Virus record (IMG/VR): IMGVR_UViG_3300043496_000014
Location: 1-64,000 of that record
Strand: one strand, 5' to 3'
Length of the DNA stretch: 64,000 nt
Source of the DNA: a virus
Part shown: one piece after another, positions 1 through 7,675 of the stretch
Layout of the letters: the number at the start of each line of letters is the position of its first letter
Position numbering within the stretch: the stretch's first letter is position 1
Program-made: the position numbers and the translations under genes
Notes under the pieces: generated by a model
Databases searched by the model: none
What the model was told of the DNA's origin: nothing
What the model saw: the letters and a program-made list of their open reading frames with translations, nothing else

Positions 1-48
1 CTTACGGTTCTCCATTGCCTCTGCCGCATTAACAACCAAACCAGCCAT
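1..48 (-). CDS. Partial CDS at left edge, N-terminus only
   Basis: The first 16 codons of a minus-strand gene are visible, starting MAGLVVNAAEAMENRK. An AAGGAAC ribosome binding site lies just upstream, around 54-62. The gene continues beyond base 1. Too little is visible to assign a function. It follows the RecA-like ATPase gene in the direction of transcription, so a role in DNA metabolism is possible but only by position. Confidence 0.7.
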   Translation of the reverse strand, partial: MAGLVVNAAEAMENRK

Positions 49-256
49 GTTCTCTGTTCCTTATGGTGTATGTCAGTGTCAGTGTCAGTGTCAGTGGTCT
101 GGAAGAAGGTGCCAGGAGTTATGCGCACTCCTGGCAATCGCTCCTACACTACGTTGTGTGAAACGGCGGTGCACGTATTCGCATACATACCTTTGCTCTG
201 TTACTTGTCTGCTATGGGTACTGTAGCACAACAGCCCATAGCCGTCAAGCCTTATT
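49..256. other. Intergenic region with hairpin and TGTCAG tandem repeat
   Basis: About 208 bases without a convincing gene. They contain about four tandem copies of TGTCAG (71-95), a 9-bp perfect inverted repeat GCCAGGAGT/ACTCCTGGC (111-119 with 127-135, 7-base loop) and a 7-bp repeat CTATGGG/CCCATAG further right. The hairpin could end leftward transcription from the ATPase gene, but no T-run follows it. No good -35/-10 pair was seen for the edge gene. Confidence 0.5.
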
Positions 257-1210
257 TTAGTCTGAGTCTTCCTGTTCGTCTGTGGTTTGGGCACTAGTTG
301 TAGTGACACCTGTCATACCTGACATACCTGGACGTACCTTGCCTTTGGGACGTAGGTACAGGTGTGCAGGGAATGGTGCACCCTCGTATAGGGTACGCAA
401 CATGTCTGCTATGGGATTCTGGTCTGCACTGTAGTAGATGTCATCAGGTATGGGTGTAGATGCATCACCAGCACTACGCCTGAATTTGGCGTCAGTAAGG
501 GGTGAAGCAGCAAAGCTGAGTTTACGTGTATATAAAGGTGGGTTGTTCATAATGCTGATGTGACCAACGATGTTGGGCACTCCTGGCAGTCTGTTGGCTA
601 ACTTCTCTGTCAGTGCCACTGTTTGACGTGTGATGGACGTTAGCTTGTTTACCTTCACTTCCTGCCATGCAATCAGTACCGTGTTGATACCCCTGAAGCG
701 TGACAAGTCACGTACACGCCTAGCTAGACGCATCATGGTAGCTGTGTTGATACCGTAGTGCTGTATCTCCACAGGTGCACTACCAACCAGTGACTGTAAG
801 TGCATAGCCTGTAGCTCTGTCACATTGTCAAAACATACCGTGTGGTATTTTAGACTAGTGATGGGTGTACGCTCCAGGTGTAGCAGTACACGTTCCACAT
901 CTGACCACTTCTGTACCTGCACTACGTCTACATGGTCACGATGTGCCAATACTGAGGCACCACCCTCAGCATCTACGATCAACACGTCACGTGCACTAGG
1001 GTAGTCAGCAAACATACCTGCTATCGTCGTCTTCCCTACTCCAGGGTACGCATAGAACATGGCATTGAAGGCGTCTACCGTAAGCTGCTTAGCTGGAGTA
1101 ACTGTGAGTCCAGCTAACGTACTACCGTCTTCAGGATCAGGGATTAACGGTGTAGGCACCTGTAGGGTGTGTAGGTTGTTAGTGGATGGTAGGCTGTCAC
1201 GTGGTGGCAT
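257..1210 (-). CDS. RecA-like AAA ATPase (Sak4/AAA_24 type)
   Basis: 317 residues. A Walker A motif YPGVGKTT lies at about residues 55-62. It is followed by a strand with VDAEGG (about 80-85) and a Walker B-like VCFDN near residue 124. This P-loop layout is that of phage Sak4/RecA-like ATPases (AAA_24), which help anneal or recombine single-stranded DNA. The neighbours are a Cas4-like nuclease (1234-2277) and an SNF2-like helicase (2588-3931), all leftward, which fits a recombination/replication group. The exact subfamily is inferred from motifs only. Confidence 0.82.
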   Translation of the reverse strand: MPPRDSLPSTNNLHTLQVPTPLIPDPEDGSTLAGLTVTPAKQLTVDAFNAMFYAYPGVGKTTIAGMFADYPSARDVLIVDAEGGASVLAHRDHVDVVQVQKWSDVERVLLHLERTPITSLKYHTVCFDNVTELQAMHLQSLVGSAPVEIQHYGINTATMMRLARRVRDLSRFRGINTVLIAWQEVKVNKLTSITRQTVALTEKLANRLPGVPNIVGHISIMNNPPLYTRKLSFAASPLTDAKFRRSAGDASTPIPDDIYYSADQNPIADMLRTLYEGAPFPAHLYLRPKGKVRPGMSGMTGVTTTSAQTTDEQEDSD

Positions 1211-1223
1211 GGTTAGGTGGTGT

Positions 1224-1260
1224 CCTGTCAGTGTCAGTGTGTAGGTGTAGGTGTAGGTAT
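1224..1260. repeat. Short tandem repeats TGTCAG and GTGTAG
   Basis: Two TGTCAG units are followed by several GTGTAG units at the boundary between the ATPase and nuclease genes; the latter extend into the 3' end of the nuclease gene and encode a Pro-Thr tail (PTPTPTH). The same TGTCAG unit recurs at 71-95. These look like slippage repeats. Confidence 0.6.
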
Positions 1261-2277
1261 GGTAAGTTGGATCAATGGTTGCTCGTCTACTGCACGCACT
1301 ATGTCTGCTGTGTCTTCCTCCACACGCTTAGTATACTGCGTACGTAGCACGTAGTCAACGTCACCTGCCTGTGACTGCGTACGGCATAGTTGCTCGTAAC
1401 TACAATCCCAACAACCCTGCCATACACGGTTTTTGTAGATGTATGGTGTGTTGGCCATTTCCATAACTGTGTTGGTTAGCTCGCGTCCGTACTCATCTAC
1501 TTCATCCTGTGCTGGTGTAATGATACACCGTACAAACAAGTCTGATAGTTCTAGCTTCTTTGGTCGTTGTGGTGGTGCTGCACGCTTCCATAACCCATTG
1601 TAGGCTATGCCAATCACTGGTGGGTTATTGGGCATGTGCTTGGCTAGCTGTTGTGCACACCACACGTAACCAATGAACTGGTCACTTACTTCTAACAGGT
1701 TAATATCTGGTCGTTTGTCGTATGTCTTGTTCTCTACTACATACAGGTTACCCATAGTATCCTGTGCTAGTGCGTCTAAACGTGCCTTCAGGTAGTGCTG
1801 TGTCATACCATCATTACACTGTGTGCACCCTTTAGCACCACACTCAGCATGTAGGTGTTCTGTGTTGGGTATGGGTATCAACACTTCCTGTTCAGGTGAA
1901 CAAAACTGCAAGTGTGGTGGCAATGGTTCCTTGTAGTATTGCTGATAGTTACGCATCATAGATGCACCTAGTGTAATAGCATCCAACAGGGGTTCCATGT
2001 CCATTTCAGATGGGTGAGTATTAGTAGCACGTGTATAGTTGCTAACAACTGTAGCACGGTGCTGTGATGCAATGGTAAGGAACACTTCCTGTAGTGAAAT
2101 ACCATCTAGAGTAGGTTTCTGTATCCAATAGGCTAATGTCTTGTGTACCATCGTACCAAGATCAAGGTATGGCTTAGGTTGCATGATCGGTGACAACCCT
2201 TGCCTGTTAAATGACGAATAATCCCATTGTCGTCTACAACGCTTGTAGGTTTGTACTTCAGTGACACTAACGTACAT
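1234..2277 (-). CDS. Cas4/RecB-like PD-(D/E)XK nuclease with likely Fe-S cluster
   Basis: 347 residues. The nuclease core shows RLDAL with Asp near residue 168, then VVENKTY giving the E-x-K catalytic pair near 181-183. A Cys near residue 14 plus three C-terminal Cys (CWDCSYEQLC, about 289-298) match the 4Fe-4S arrangement of Cas4/AddB-type nucleases. A second Cys group (CGAKGCTQC) in the middle may bind zinc. The likely role is 5'-end or flap processing in recombination together with the neighbouring ATPase and helicase. Confidence 0.85.
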   Translation of the reverse strand: MYVSVTEVQTYKRCRRQWDYSSFNRQGLSPIMQPKPYLDLGTMVHKTLAYWIQKPTLDGISLQEVFLTIASQHRATVVSNYTRATNTHPSEMDMEPLLDAITLGASMMRNYQQYYKEPLPPHLQFCSPEQEVLIPIPNTEHLHAECGAKGCTQCNDGMTQHYLKARLDALAQDTMGNLYVVENKTYDKRPDINLLEVSDQFIGYVWCAQQLAKHMPNNPPVIGIAYNGLWKRAAPPQRPKKLELSDLFVRCIITPAQDEVDEYGRELTNTVMEMANTPYIYKNRVWQGCWDCSYEQLCRTQSQAGDVDYVLRTQYTKRVEEDTADIVRAVDEQPLIQLTIPTPTPTH

Positions 2278-2353
2278 GGCATACGTATCCTATGCAGGGT
2301 GTGGTGTGTAGGGTGTAGGGTGTAGTGTGATGAGGCAATAGCCACATCTATTC

Positions 2354-2385
2354 GTGATAGCTGTACGGTGTGGTACAGCTATCAC
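2354..2385. repeat. 12-bp perfect inverted repeat (hairpin)
   Basis: Arms GTGATAGCTGTA and TACAGCTATCAC are separated by 8 bases (CGGTGTGG). Outer arms of 8 bp at 2335-2342 and 2401-2408 are almost concentric with it. No T-run follows on either strand, so a simple terminator is unlikely. Confidence 0.8.
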
Positions 2386-2480
2386 TATCTAGTGGGCAAA
2401 GCTATTGCTACGTGCAGCATGGTTACCCAGTGCTGTGCCTCACCACAATGTGCTGGATCGCATTGGGAGGAAACCCAACA

Positions 2481-2509
2481 CCTGTACAGGATACCGTATC
2501 CAGTACAGG
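2481..2509. repeat. 29-bp near-perfect palindrome
   Basis: Arms CCTGTACAGGATAC and GTATCCAGTACAGG surround one central base; they match except for one position. It lies in the gap upstream of the Cas4-like gene and could be an operator or hairpin. Confidence 0.75.
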
Positions 2510-2587
2510 CAGTGCCAGTGACAGATGGTCACCCAAGGTTACAAGAGCATCACAGTGCAGTGTTGTTAGTGTGATAGGGTGACGCAC

Positions 2588-3931
2588 TTATGACAATGCT
2601 AATTGCCTAGCCAGTTCACGGTTACCAGCATTGCCACGTGACGTACGGATAACAGGTATGCGTACGTCAATCGTTTTCTTGGCACGTACATAGTACACGT
2701 TGACAGGCGTAGTGACAGGAGTGGACGTATCAGTTCTATCTCTATGTGCACGTGCTAATGCTTGTGTGTGCTTACCCTGTACATAGGTTTCTTCAGCATA
2801 CACAACATGATGTATGTGTGACAAATCTACACCCTCTGACAATGCCTCGATAGTAGCCACAATTACATGTGGTCGTTTCTTGACACGCTGTGTGTTTAGG
2901 AGGGTAGCACGCTGAGTAGGTGGTGTGTCACCTGTTAGTACTATGTTGGGTGTACCGTTCTTGGTAAGGTGCTTAGATACAGTGTTGGCACTCTCACGGT
3001 ACCACGTGTAAATCAAAGTGGTGTTTGGTGGAGGTATTGAGTCTACAATACCCTGTATGGCATCTAGCTTGGTGAGTGTCATGGTTAGTTGACGCAACAG
3101 GTAGTACACTTCACCTACACTCTCAATAGGCTGTCCAGCTAATTGCCAATCGTTCTTTAGTTTAGTGTATGCACGACGTACAGCAGTGGGCAACTCAATG
3201 GTAATGGGATGCTCAATCAGTGGTGGTAACTCCCTGTGCACGTCTGTGTAATCACGCATCAGCATGTATGGGGTGAGCATCTTATTGAAGTCTACACGCT
3301 TCTTTTCGGCGATACCGTAGATATGTGGTGCGTATGGTGCTTTCCAATTGACTGCATACCACTCTCTAATGAACGTCCAGTAACTGGTGAACGTATGTGG
3401 GTCTAGACAGTGCAACAGGTGCCATATATCCTCATCTGATTTGTAGTATGGTGTTGCTGTAAGCATGTATGTGTTGGGTGTGCGCCAAATCAACTGTCTA
3501 GCAGCAATGGACTGCTTGGCATCTTTGCCTCGTATATGGTGTGCTTCATCTATCACTAACGTGTTTACACTAGGCATGTCATACGTACGCAACATCTCTG
3601 TGTTGATGACACGCACATCAGCATACGTTAGCAACTCTGCTTGGCGCTTAGCGTGTGCACCTTCAGGTAAGCTGATTGAAGCAGTAGGCAAGAAGTCACA
3701 CAACGTATCAAACCATTGGTTGGTAAGGTACGTGGGACAGATGACTAAAGCAGGTAGATGATTGGCAATGGTAGCAATGGTAGTAGGTGTCTTACCTAAA
3801 CCGTATGCATCTGCTAGGATAGACTTAGGGTGTGCCATCTGGAACTGATGTGCCTCATGCTGATACCCACGTAACACACCAGTAAATGGTGTGGAACATG
3901 GGTGTTGATGATGGCTGTGTATAACGTCCAT
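2588..3931 (-). CDS. SNF2-like superfamily 2 DNA helicase
   Basis: 447 residues. Motif I is DAYGLGKT (about 41-48), motif II DEAH (about 127-130), motif III TATP (about 157) and motif VI ARAHRDR (about 393). The ADAYGLGKT form and the compact two-RecA-domain length fit phage SNF2/SSO653-like DNA translocases. It follows the 164-residue zinc gene with a gap of only a few bases and precedes the structured gap and the Cas4-like nuclease. A role in replication fork remodelling or recombination is likely. Confidence 0.88.
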   Translation of the reverse strand: MDVIHSHHQHPCSTPFTGVLRGYQHEAHQFQMAHPKSILADAYGLGKTPTTIATIANHLPALVICPTYLTNQWFDTLCDFLPTASISLPEGAHAKRQAELLTYADVRVINTEMLRTYDMPSVNTLVIDEAHHIRGKDAKQSIAARQLIWRTPNTYMLTATPYYKSDEDIWHLLHCLDPHTFTSYWTFIREWYAVNWKAPYAPHIYGIAEKKRVDFNKMLTPYMLMRDYTDVHRELPPLIEHPITIELPTAVRRAYTKLKNDWQLAGQPIESVGEVYYLLRQLTMTLTKLDAIQGIVDSIPPPNTTLIYTWYRESANTVSKHLTKNGTPNIVLTGDTPPTQRATLLNTQRVKKRPHVIVATIEALSEGVDLSHIHHVVYAEETYVQGKHTQALARAHRDRTDTSTPVTTPVNVYYVRAKKTIDVRIPVIRTSRGNAGNRELARQLALS

Positions 3932-3936
3932 TGCTG

Positions 3937-4431
3937 TTACCGTCCAGGTATGGTGAGTTTAGGCATAGGTGGTACGTTGGCAGTGGCACGTGCTTTAGCT
4001 TGCTGTGCTTGCTGATTTGCCTGCACTATAGCAGGTATCTGGCCTGCTGCTATCTCAGCACGTAACTCGTGTACAAAGTCAGCAAAACGGTAGTGTTTGC
4101 TAGGTACCCACAGCTTGTACAGTTGCTGTAGTAGCTGTATGGGTAAATCGTAGTCACGTGCTAAAGCTTCCCAGTGGTTGTCATCTGCACTCATATATGC
4201 ACTGACATTTTGGGAACCACACTGTGGACAATACTTATAGGCACCAATAGCAGTACTAGGTTCCACTCTGTATATACGCACCATCATGCCACATGCAGCA
4301 TGGCACTTAATGGTGATACGTGGTGGTGTTAGCTCGTGTAGCTTGACTGGTGGACTGTGATCTATAGCTACATCTACAGCTACAGCTATCTTGGTATCGT
4401 CACCGTCACCATCATTCGTCTTCAGCACCAT
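3937..4431 (-). CDS. Zinc-ribbon-like protein, function unknown
   Basis: 164 residues. A Cys set CHAAC (about 44-48) and CPQC (about 68-71) looks like a zinc ribbon. The C-terminal third is rich in Ala and Gln and probably helical. AAGGGA lies just upstream of the start. It overlaps the 31-residue membrane gene (4412-4507) and sits next to the SNF2-like helicase, so it may be a helicase partner; that is inference. Confidence 0.75.
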   Translation of the reverse strand: MVLKTNDGDGDDTKIAVAVDVAIDHSPPVKLHELTPPRITIKCHAACGMMVRIYRVEPSTAIGAYKYCPQCGSQNVSAYMSADDNHWEALARDYDLPIQLLQQLYKLWVPSKHYRFADFVHELRAEIAAGQIPAIVQANQQAQQAKARATANVPPMPKLTIPGR

Positions 4432-4507
4432 CGTAGTATCCCTTGTATAACCTGTACAGCAAGTAGCTAAACACTACTGCAATAATTAAGGTACCAATGT
4501 CAATCAT
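4412..4507 (-). CDS. 31-residue single-span membrane microprotein
   Basis: Reads MIDIGTLIIAVVFSYLLYRL then KGYYDGAEDE: a hydrophobic helix of about 16 residues followed by a charged tail. It starts 2 bases after the stop of the 4510-4743 gene and overlaps the next gene by 20 bases, so it fills the gap with translational coupling. That close fit and the clean membrane segment support a real gene. A second such gene lies at 12956-13054. Function unknown. Confidence 0.65.
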   Translation of the reverse strand: MIDIGTLIIAVVFSYLLYRLYKGYYDGAEDE

Positions 4508-4509
4508 GG

Positions 4510-4743
4510 TTATGCCCGTACCCACTTCCAGCATTGCCTACACCACAGTACGTCACCTTCAAATGACAGTGACTCAAAGGGTTGCAGTGGCCGCCATAGT
4601 GGGTGGTTCAGACACCTGTCTACTCCCATCACTTCCTCTGCTGACACTCCTATCCTTATAAGGATGTTCAGACGCACTCGAAACGGTAGCCTGTCTAAAG
4701 CAGCAGCTAGGCGTTCAGCCTGCTGTAACGAGGAAGTGGCCAT
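4510..4743 (-). CDS. Hypothetical protein with C-terminal CRQC
   Basis: 77 residues. The N-terminal half is helical and the C-terminus carries W-C-R-Q-C-W. It is the first gene of a leftward group divergent from the RHH gene at 4971. No family recognised. Confidence 0.65.
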   Translation of the reverse strand: MATSSLQQAERLAAALDRLPFRVRLNILIRIGVSAEEVMGVDRCLNHPLWRPLQPFESLSFEGDVLWCRQCWKWVRA

Positions 4744-4970
4744 ACTGCTGCACTCCAGAGTGTGGGGCCAGTGACTACCGTACCACGTGCAGGTACTGTA
4801 GCATGTGCAGCAGTGCGCGTCAACAAGTGGTGTGGACGAGTTTTTAGATTAGTGGTAAAAATGCCGTGTGAAGGGTTGCACGCTATACGTGTGCGTGCTA
4901 TAGTACTGGAACAAGGCAAGCACGGCAGCAGCACATAGCAAGCTGACCGTATAGGAAAGAAGGTTTTCTC
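4744..4970. other. Divergent intergenic region
   Basis: 227 bases between a leftward gene (4510-4743) and a rightward RHH regulator. It holds the strong rightward promoter at 4876-4904. A short A/T-rich inverted repeat TTTTTA/TAAAAA lies near 4840-4860. The regulator may bind its own promoter here. No clear leftward promoter was identified. Confidence 0.6.
4876..4904 (+). promoter_or_regulatory. Sigma-70 promoter for the RHH gene
   Basis: TTGCAC (4876-4881) and TATAGT (4899-4904) with a 17-base spacer. It lies about 67 bases upstream of the 4971 start codon, whose ribosome binding site AGGAAAGAAGG is very strong. Confidence 0.75.
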
Positions 4971-5501
4971 ATGGCTCGTCGTGATGATGGTACTGATGGT
5001 AACGTGGCAGTCCTGAATCGTCCTATTGGGGACATTGCAGGAACTGACACTGACACTGACAATGGTGTGGCTACAGGTGATGGCATGCATCCTGCATCGG
5101 ATGAGGCTAGTGGCACCAGTGGTGGCACTCGTAAGGCTAAGCGTAACTCTGATGAACTGCCTGATTCTGACATCATCTCCCTGAACGTGCGTGTGCCAAA
5201 TGGTCTGCGTAAGCAGATTGCTGTGACTGCTGTGGAACAGCAGACCAGTGTGCCACAGCTTGTGGCCAACATGCTGGCTAATGCCTACAGCTACGAATTG
5301 CCTACGCCTGCACGTGCACCACGAATCAAGAAGTACGGTAGCAAGGAGGAACGGCTGGCAGCACAGAAGGCTACTCAGCAGAGGAAGCGTGACGTGACTA
5401 AGGCTATCCTTGCAGCTATCGAGTCTGGTAAGCTTGATCTGGACGTGGACGCGCTGATGGCTGAAATGCAGACAGACACCGCCACTGAAGCTGCCAGCTA
5501 A
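4971..5501 (+). CDS. Ribbon-helix-helix DNA-binding protein
   Basis: 176 residues. The middle region (about 65-105) has the RHH pattern: a strand SLNVRVP followed by two helices (GLRKQIAVTAVEQQ and VPQLVANMLANAY). The N-terminus is acidic, Thr-Asp-rich and probably disordered; the C-terminus is basic and helical. It is a rightward gene inside a leftward block, with its own strong promoter, a strong ribosome binding site and a terminator after it (5600-5646). Codon use (CTG, ATC, AAC) is that of a well-expressed gene. Probably a transcription regulator or abundant DNA-binding protein; its targets are unknown. Confidence 0.78.
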   Translation: MARRDDGTDGNVAVLNRPIGDIAGTDTDTDNGVATGDGMHPASDEASGTSGGTRKAKRNSDELPDSDIISLNVRVPNGLRKQIAVTAVEQQTSVPQLVANMLANAYSYELPTPARAPRIKKYGSKEERLAAQKATQQRKRDVTKAILAAIESGKLDLDVDALMAEMQTDTATEAAS

Positions 5502-5599
5502 AGCACCCACGCACACGCACACGCACAGTGACCGTATAGCTAAGCAACGGATTGTTGCTGAATGGTGCACACCAAGCTAAACCTGTCACTAGCATGACT

Positions 5600-5646
5600 A
5601 TGGACACTGGTCTGTGCTGGCACACAGGCTAGTGTCCATTTGTTTG
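5600..5646 (+). terminator. Rho-independent terminator
   Basis: A long hairpin starts ATGGACACT and ends AGTGTCCAT (5600-5639). About 17 pairs form with two G-U pairs and a short loop, followed by TTGTTTG. It lies about 100 bases after the RHH gene stop. Confidence 0.75.
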
Positions 5647-5670
5647 TGAGAATAAAGGTAGAGTGGAGTA

Positions 5671-5895
5671 ATGGCTGAACAGACAGGTGTGCCACCTAAA
5701 GTGGCCCAAGATACACACATGGCTAAAGGTGAGTATGCTGAATTCTTTGCACGCAACAAACCAGGAATACAGTATGTCAACGTGGAGAATAAAACCTACT
5801 TTATCTCACGTCAGTGGAGACTACGTGGACCAATACCAAAGGGTGTGCGTATCGAGCACACTGGACTAGCCAGTAAACGAAAGCGTAGTAGGTAG
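5671..5895 (+). CDS. Hypothetical basic protein
   Basis: 74 residues with a basic C-terminus ending KRKRSR. AGAGTGGAG lies upstream of the start. It is a rightward gene between the terminator at 5600-5646 and the next small gene, forming an isolated plus-strand pocket. No family recognised. Confidence 0.7.
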   Translation: MAEQTGVPPKVAQDTHMAKGEYAEFFARNKPGIQYVNVENKTYFISRQWRLRGPIPKGVRIEHTGLASKRKRSR

Positions 5896-5907
5896 TAGGT
5901 GGATAGA

Positions 5908-6114
5908 ATGACGCATGTAGAGAAGTACACGGTTGATGACACCACGTGCTGTAAGCCTATGCGTATTGTGGGGGTGTCTAGTAGTGCAGTACATGACAAC
6001 ATATCAACTGTAGTGCTGTATGTCACGTTAGCCATGCAGTGCCATGAGTGTGGTGAGATACGGACTGTAACCAGTAAAACCAGAGCTAACACATGGCCAC
6101 TGGACAAGAGATAG
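5908..6114 (+). CDS. Small Cys-containing protein
   Basis: 68 residues from ATG 5908; GTG at 5899 is a possible earlier start. CC near the N-terminus and CHEC in the C-terminal half suggest metal binding. It begins about 12 bases after the previous gene, so the two are probably co-transcribed. It converges with the 6309-6998 gene; the hairpin at 6259-6285 lies between them. Confidence 0.65.
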   Translation: MTHVEKYTVDDTTCCKPMRIVGVSSSAVHDNISTVVLYVTLAMQCHECGEIRTVTSKTRANTWPLDKR

Positions 6115-6258
6115 TGCTGGTTGGCCAGAGGATTGATGTAGGACGCTTGTAGGGTGGTTTGGCTGTCCCTGTAGCCATGTTCCAGGAGAATGGGCCAGAA
6201 TCAACGCTCACAGCCTGTGACAGGGTACTACTCTGGTAGCAGGAAACAGGAAACAGAA

Positions 6259-6285
6259 AACCCCTGGTCTGTGTGACCAGGGGTT
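6259..6285. terminator. Bidirectional intrinsic terminator
   Basis: An 11-bp perfect stem AACCCCTGGTC/GACCAGGGGTT with a 5-base loop. On the minus strand it is followed by TTTTCTGTTT, so it ends the leftward 6309-6998 transcript. It may also stop the convergent rightward pocket. Confidence 0.85.
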
Positions 6286-6308
6286 GTGTGCGTGGTGTGT
6301 GGTGTGTG

Positions 6309-6998
6309 TTACTTGGCCGCACAGATGGGGCCAAGTCCACGTGCCACACTCTCAGGAGTGGTGAGCAGACGGTTGCATAGGTAGCACTTGCCACTGCGAA
6401 TGGCGTACTGGCGTCCACACTCGTCAATCTTGTCAGTGTTCTTCAAAAGGAACCGTGTGGCAGCCACAATGTCAGTGTACTTGCCAGTGTTCTTCTTGAA
6501 CAGGGTAATCTCGTTACCGTTCACGATGCCAATGCTGGTGTAATCACCCACGTTGTCAGAACCACTCAGGTAAGAAAGCCACTGCTTGACGGTACCCTTA
6601 CCGTTCGTGTCTTCAATGGTCTGAAGACGAATGGTGCGATGGCCACCCTTGGGACCAACGATGGTGTAGTAACCATCTGCAACGTACTGCTTGCTGTTAT
6701 CGTAGGTGACTGTGGTGGTGGTGATGGGTGCCTGCTGCTGTGAACGGTTGTACTCAGCAATCATGCAGTTCAGCACACCAGCAACCTGTGAGTCATTCAG
6801 GCCGTAACCCTTGTCAAGCTGAGTGTGCAGGCTCACCAGGAAGCTAAAGGTGCCAGTGTAGTTGGTGACGTACTCAGTAGCTGCCATGTAGACTGCGTTA
6901 CGGTTTATGCTGGCACTGATGTTGTCAGCGTTGACCTTACGACCGTTGGCAGCAGCAGCTAGGTCAGCGATGTTGAAAGCTACGGTGGTGGTGTTCAT
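6309..6998 (-). CDS. Early protein with C-terminal DUF6011-like zinc domain
   Basis: 229 residues from ATG 6998, chosen because AGGAG lies about 10 bases upstream. The C-terminus has CGRQ...GKCYLCNRLL...S.ARGLGPIC, the Cys pattern of the DUF6011-type zinc domain common in phage proteins. The N-terminal part is helical and the middle has beta-rich segments. It has its own near-consensus promoter and a strong terminator and uses CTG/ATC-type codons, so high expression is expected. Function unknown. Confidence 0.8.
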   Translation of the reverse strand: MNTTTVAFNIADLAAAANGRKVNADNISASINRNAVYMAATEYVTNYTGTFSFLVSLHTQLDKGYGLNDSQVAGVLNCMIAEYNRSQQQAPITTTTVTYDNSKQYVADGYYTIVGPKGGHRTIRLQTIEDTNGKGTVKQWLSYLSGSDNVGDYTSIGIVNGNEITLFKKNTGKYTDIVAATRFLLKNTDKIDECGRQYAIRSGKCYLCNRLLTTPESVARGLGPICAAK

Positions 6999-7045
6999 AA
7001 TGTTGACTCCTGTATGTTTGGGCGTTTCGTTCACCCTGTGTCTAT

Positions 7046-7074
7046 ATAATACACCCTCCACCGTATGGTGTCAA
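7046..7074 (-). promoter_or_regulatory. Sigma-70 promoter (early family)
   Basis: On the minus strand TTGACA (7074-7069), 17 bases, TATTAT (7051-7046). Upstream sequence AACAGCCATAAATGTA resembles that of other early promoters. It drives 6309-6998. Confidence 0.85.
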
Positions 7075-7154
7075 TACATTTATGGCTGTTTTCAAGGCAA
7101 TTTGTGAAACTGGTGAAAACTCGTTTAGGGTGTGTGGTGTGTGGCACATAGCAA

Positions 7155-7182
7155 AACACCCTGACTGGTGTGTCAGGGTGTT
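7155..7182 (-). terminator. Intrinsic terminator
   Basis: An 11-bp stem AACACCCTGAC/GTCAGGGTGTT with a 6-base loop. On the minus strand it runs into TTTTGC. It ends the 7190-7381 transcript. Confidence 0.75.
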
Positions 7183-7189
7183 GGGTGTT

Positions 7190-7381
7190 TTAGTGGCGAT
7201 AACGAGTGCCATCAGCGTAGCAGGTGTAGCGTGGGTACTCGAATGGTGCGCAAGCAAAGAGTTGATCGGCGCGGCGAACAGTGATGCCGTTACCAGCAGT
7301 GCCACCAGTGTGAACGATGTGAGCTACACCAGTGGTGCGTGCAGCTTTGGTGGCTGCAACGACTGCTTGTAGAATATTCAT
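7190..7381 (-). CDS. Hypothetical 63-residue protein
   Basis: Begins MNILQAVVAATKAART with AAAGG upstream. It has its own promoter (7423-7451) and terminator (7155-7182), so it is a single-gene unit. No family recognised; the sequence ends in a Tyr/Arg-rich segment. Confidence 0.75.
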   Translation of the reverse strand: MNILQAVVAATKAARTTGVAHIVHTGGTAGNGITVRRADQLFACAPFEYPRYTCYADGTRYRH

Positions 7382-7422
7382 TTGGTTTGCCTTTGTGCGG
7401 ATTCGTCATTGCTGACACTCAT

Positions 7423-7451
7423 ATAATAGCAGGGTGGTGTGGTGCGTGCAA
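7423..7451 (-). promoter_or_regulatory. Sigma-70 promoter (early family, variant B)
   Basis: TTGCAC (7451-7446), 17 bases, TATTAT (7428-7423) on the minus strand. The upstream sequence GGGTATGGATAATAC is nearly the same as upstream of the promoter at 17777-17805. Confidence 0.8.
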
Positions 7452-7516
7452 GTATTATCCATACCCAATATGGTGTGTTTTGAGCATAGTGTGATGGGTG
7501 TGTGCTAGCAGTGGTG

Positions 7517-7675
7517 CTAATCGTAGTCTGTCACCTGCCCACAGTAGCATGGTGGATCGTACTTATTACCAGACAGGTGGCGCATAGATTGGCATGGTCC
7601 CTGATGTCGTGAGTGTGGGCAATCGTCACATTCCTGTTCATCCTCTGGCACGTCTACAGGATCACTGTTTCTCAT
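7517..7675 (-). CDS. 52-residue Cys-rich protein
   Basis: Starts MRNSDPVDVPEDEQECDDC and carries five further Cys/His residues including CYCG near the end, consistent with a small zinc-binding fold. The start overlaps the upstream stop as ATGA (7672-7675). It is the last gene of a four-gene coupled group (8509 to 7517). Confidence 0.7.
   Translation of the reverse strand: MRNSDPVDVPEDEQECDDCPHSRHQGPCQSMRHLSGNKYDPPCYCGQVTDYD

Larger units (their letters stand above)
2278..2587. other. Structured intergenic region with several dyads
   Basis: A 310-bp gap between two leftward genes with no supportable reading frame. It contains a 12-bp perfect inverted repeat GTGATAGCTGTA/TACAGCTATCAC (2354-2385) nested inside GCAATAGC/GCTATTGC (2335-2342 with 2401-2408). 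It also has a 29-bp near-palindrome at 2481-2509 (14-bp arms, one mismatch) and smaller hairpins such as TTGGG/CCCAA near 2465-2480. A regulatory RNA, structured leader or replication signal is possible; no clear promoter was seen. Confidence 0.6.

Noticed and set aside
71-95. CRISPR-like repeat array
   Set aside because: TGTCAG units are directly adjacent and lack spacers.
4861-4940. 25-codon plus-strand frame in the 4744-4970 gap
   Set aside because: It contains the promoter hexamers and has no ribosome binding site.
4707-5570. Long minus-strand reading frame opposite the RHH gene
   Set aside because: It lies opposite a well-supported gene with promoter, ribosome binding site and RHH domain; its own translation is low-complexity Ser/Thr/Cys without a family.
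6170-6300. Short plus-strand frames of 20-28 codons after 6114
   Set aside because: AGGAG is too close or missing and the frames run into the terminator; no conserved features.
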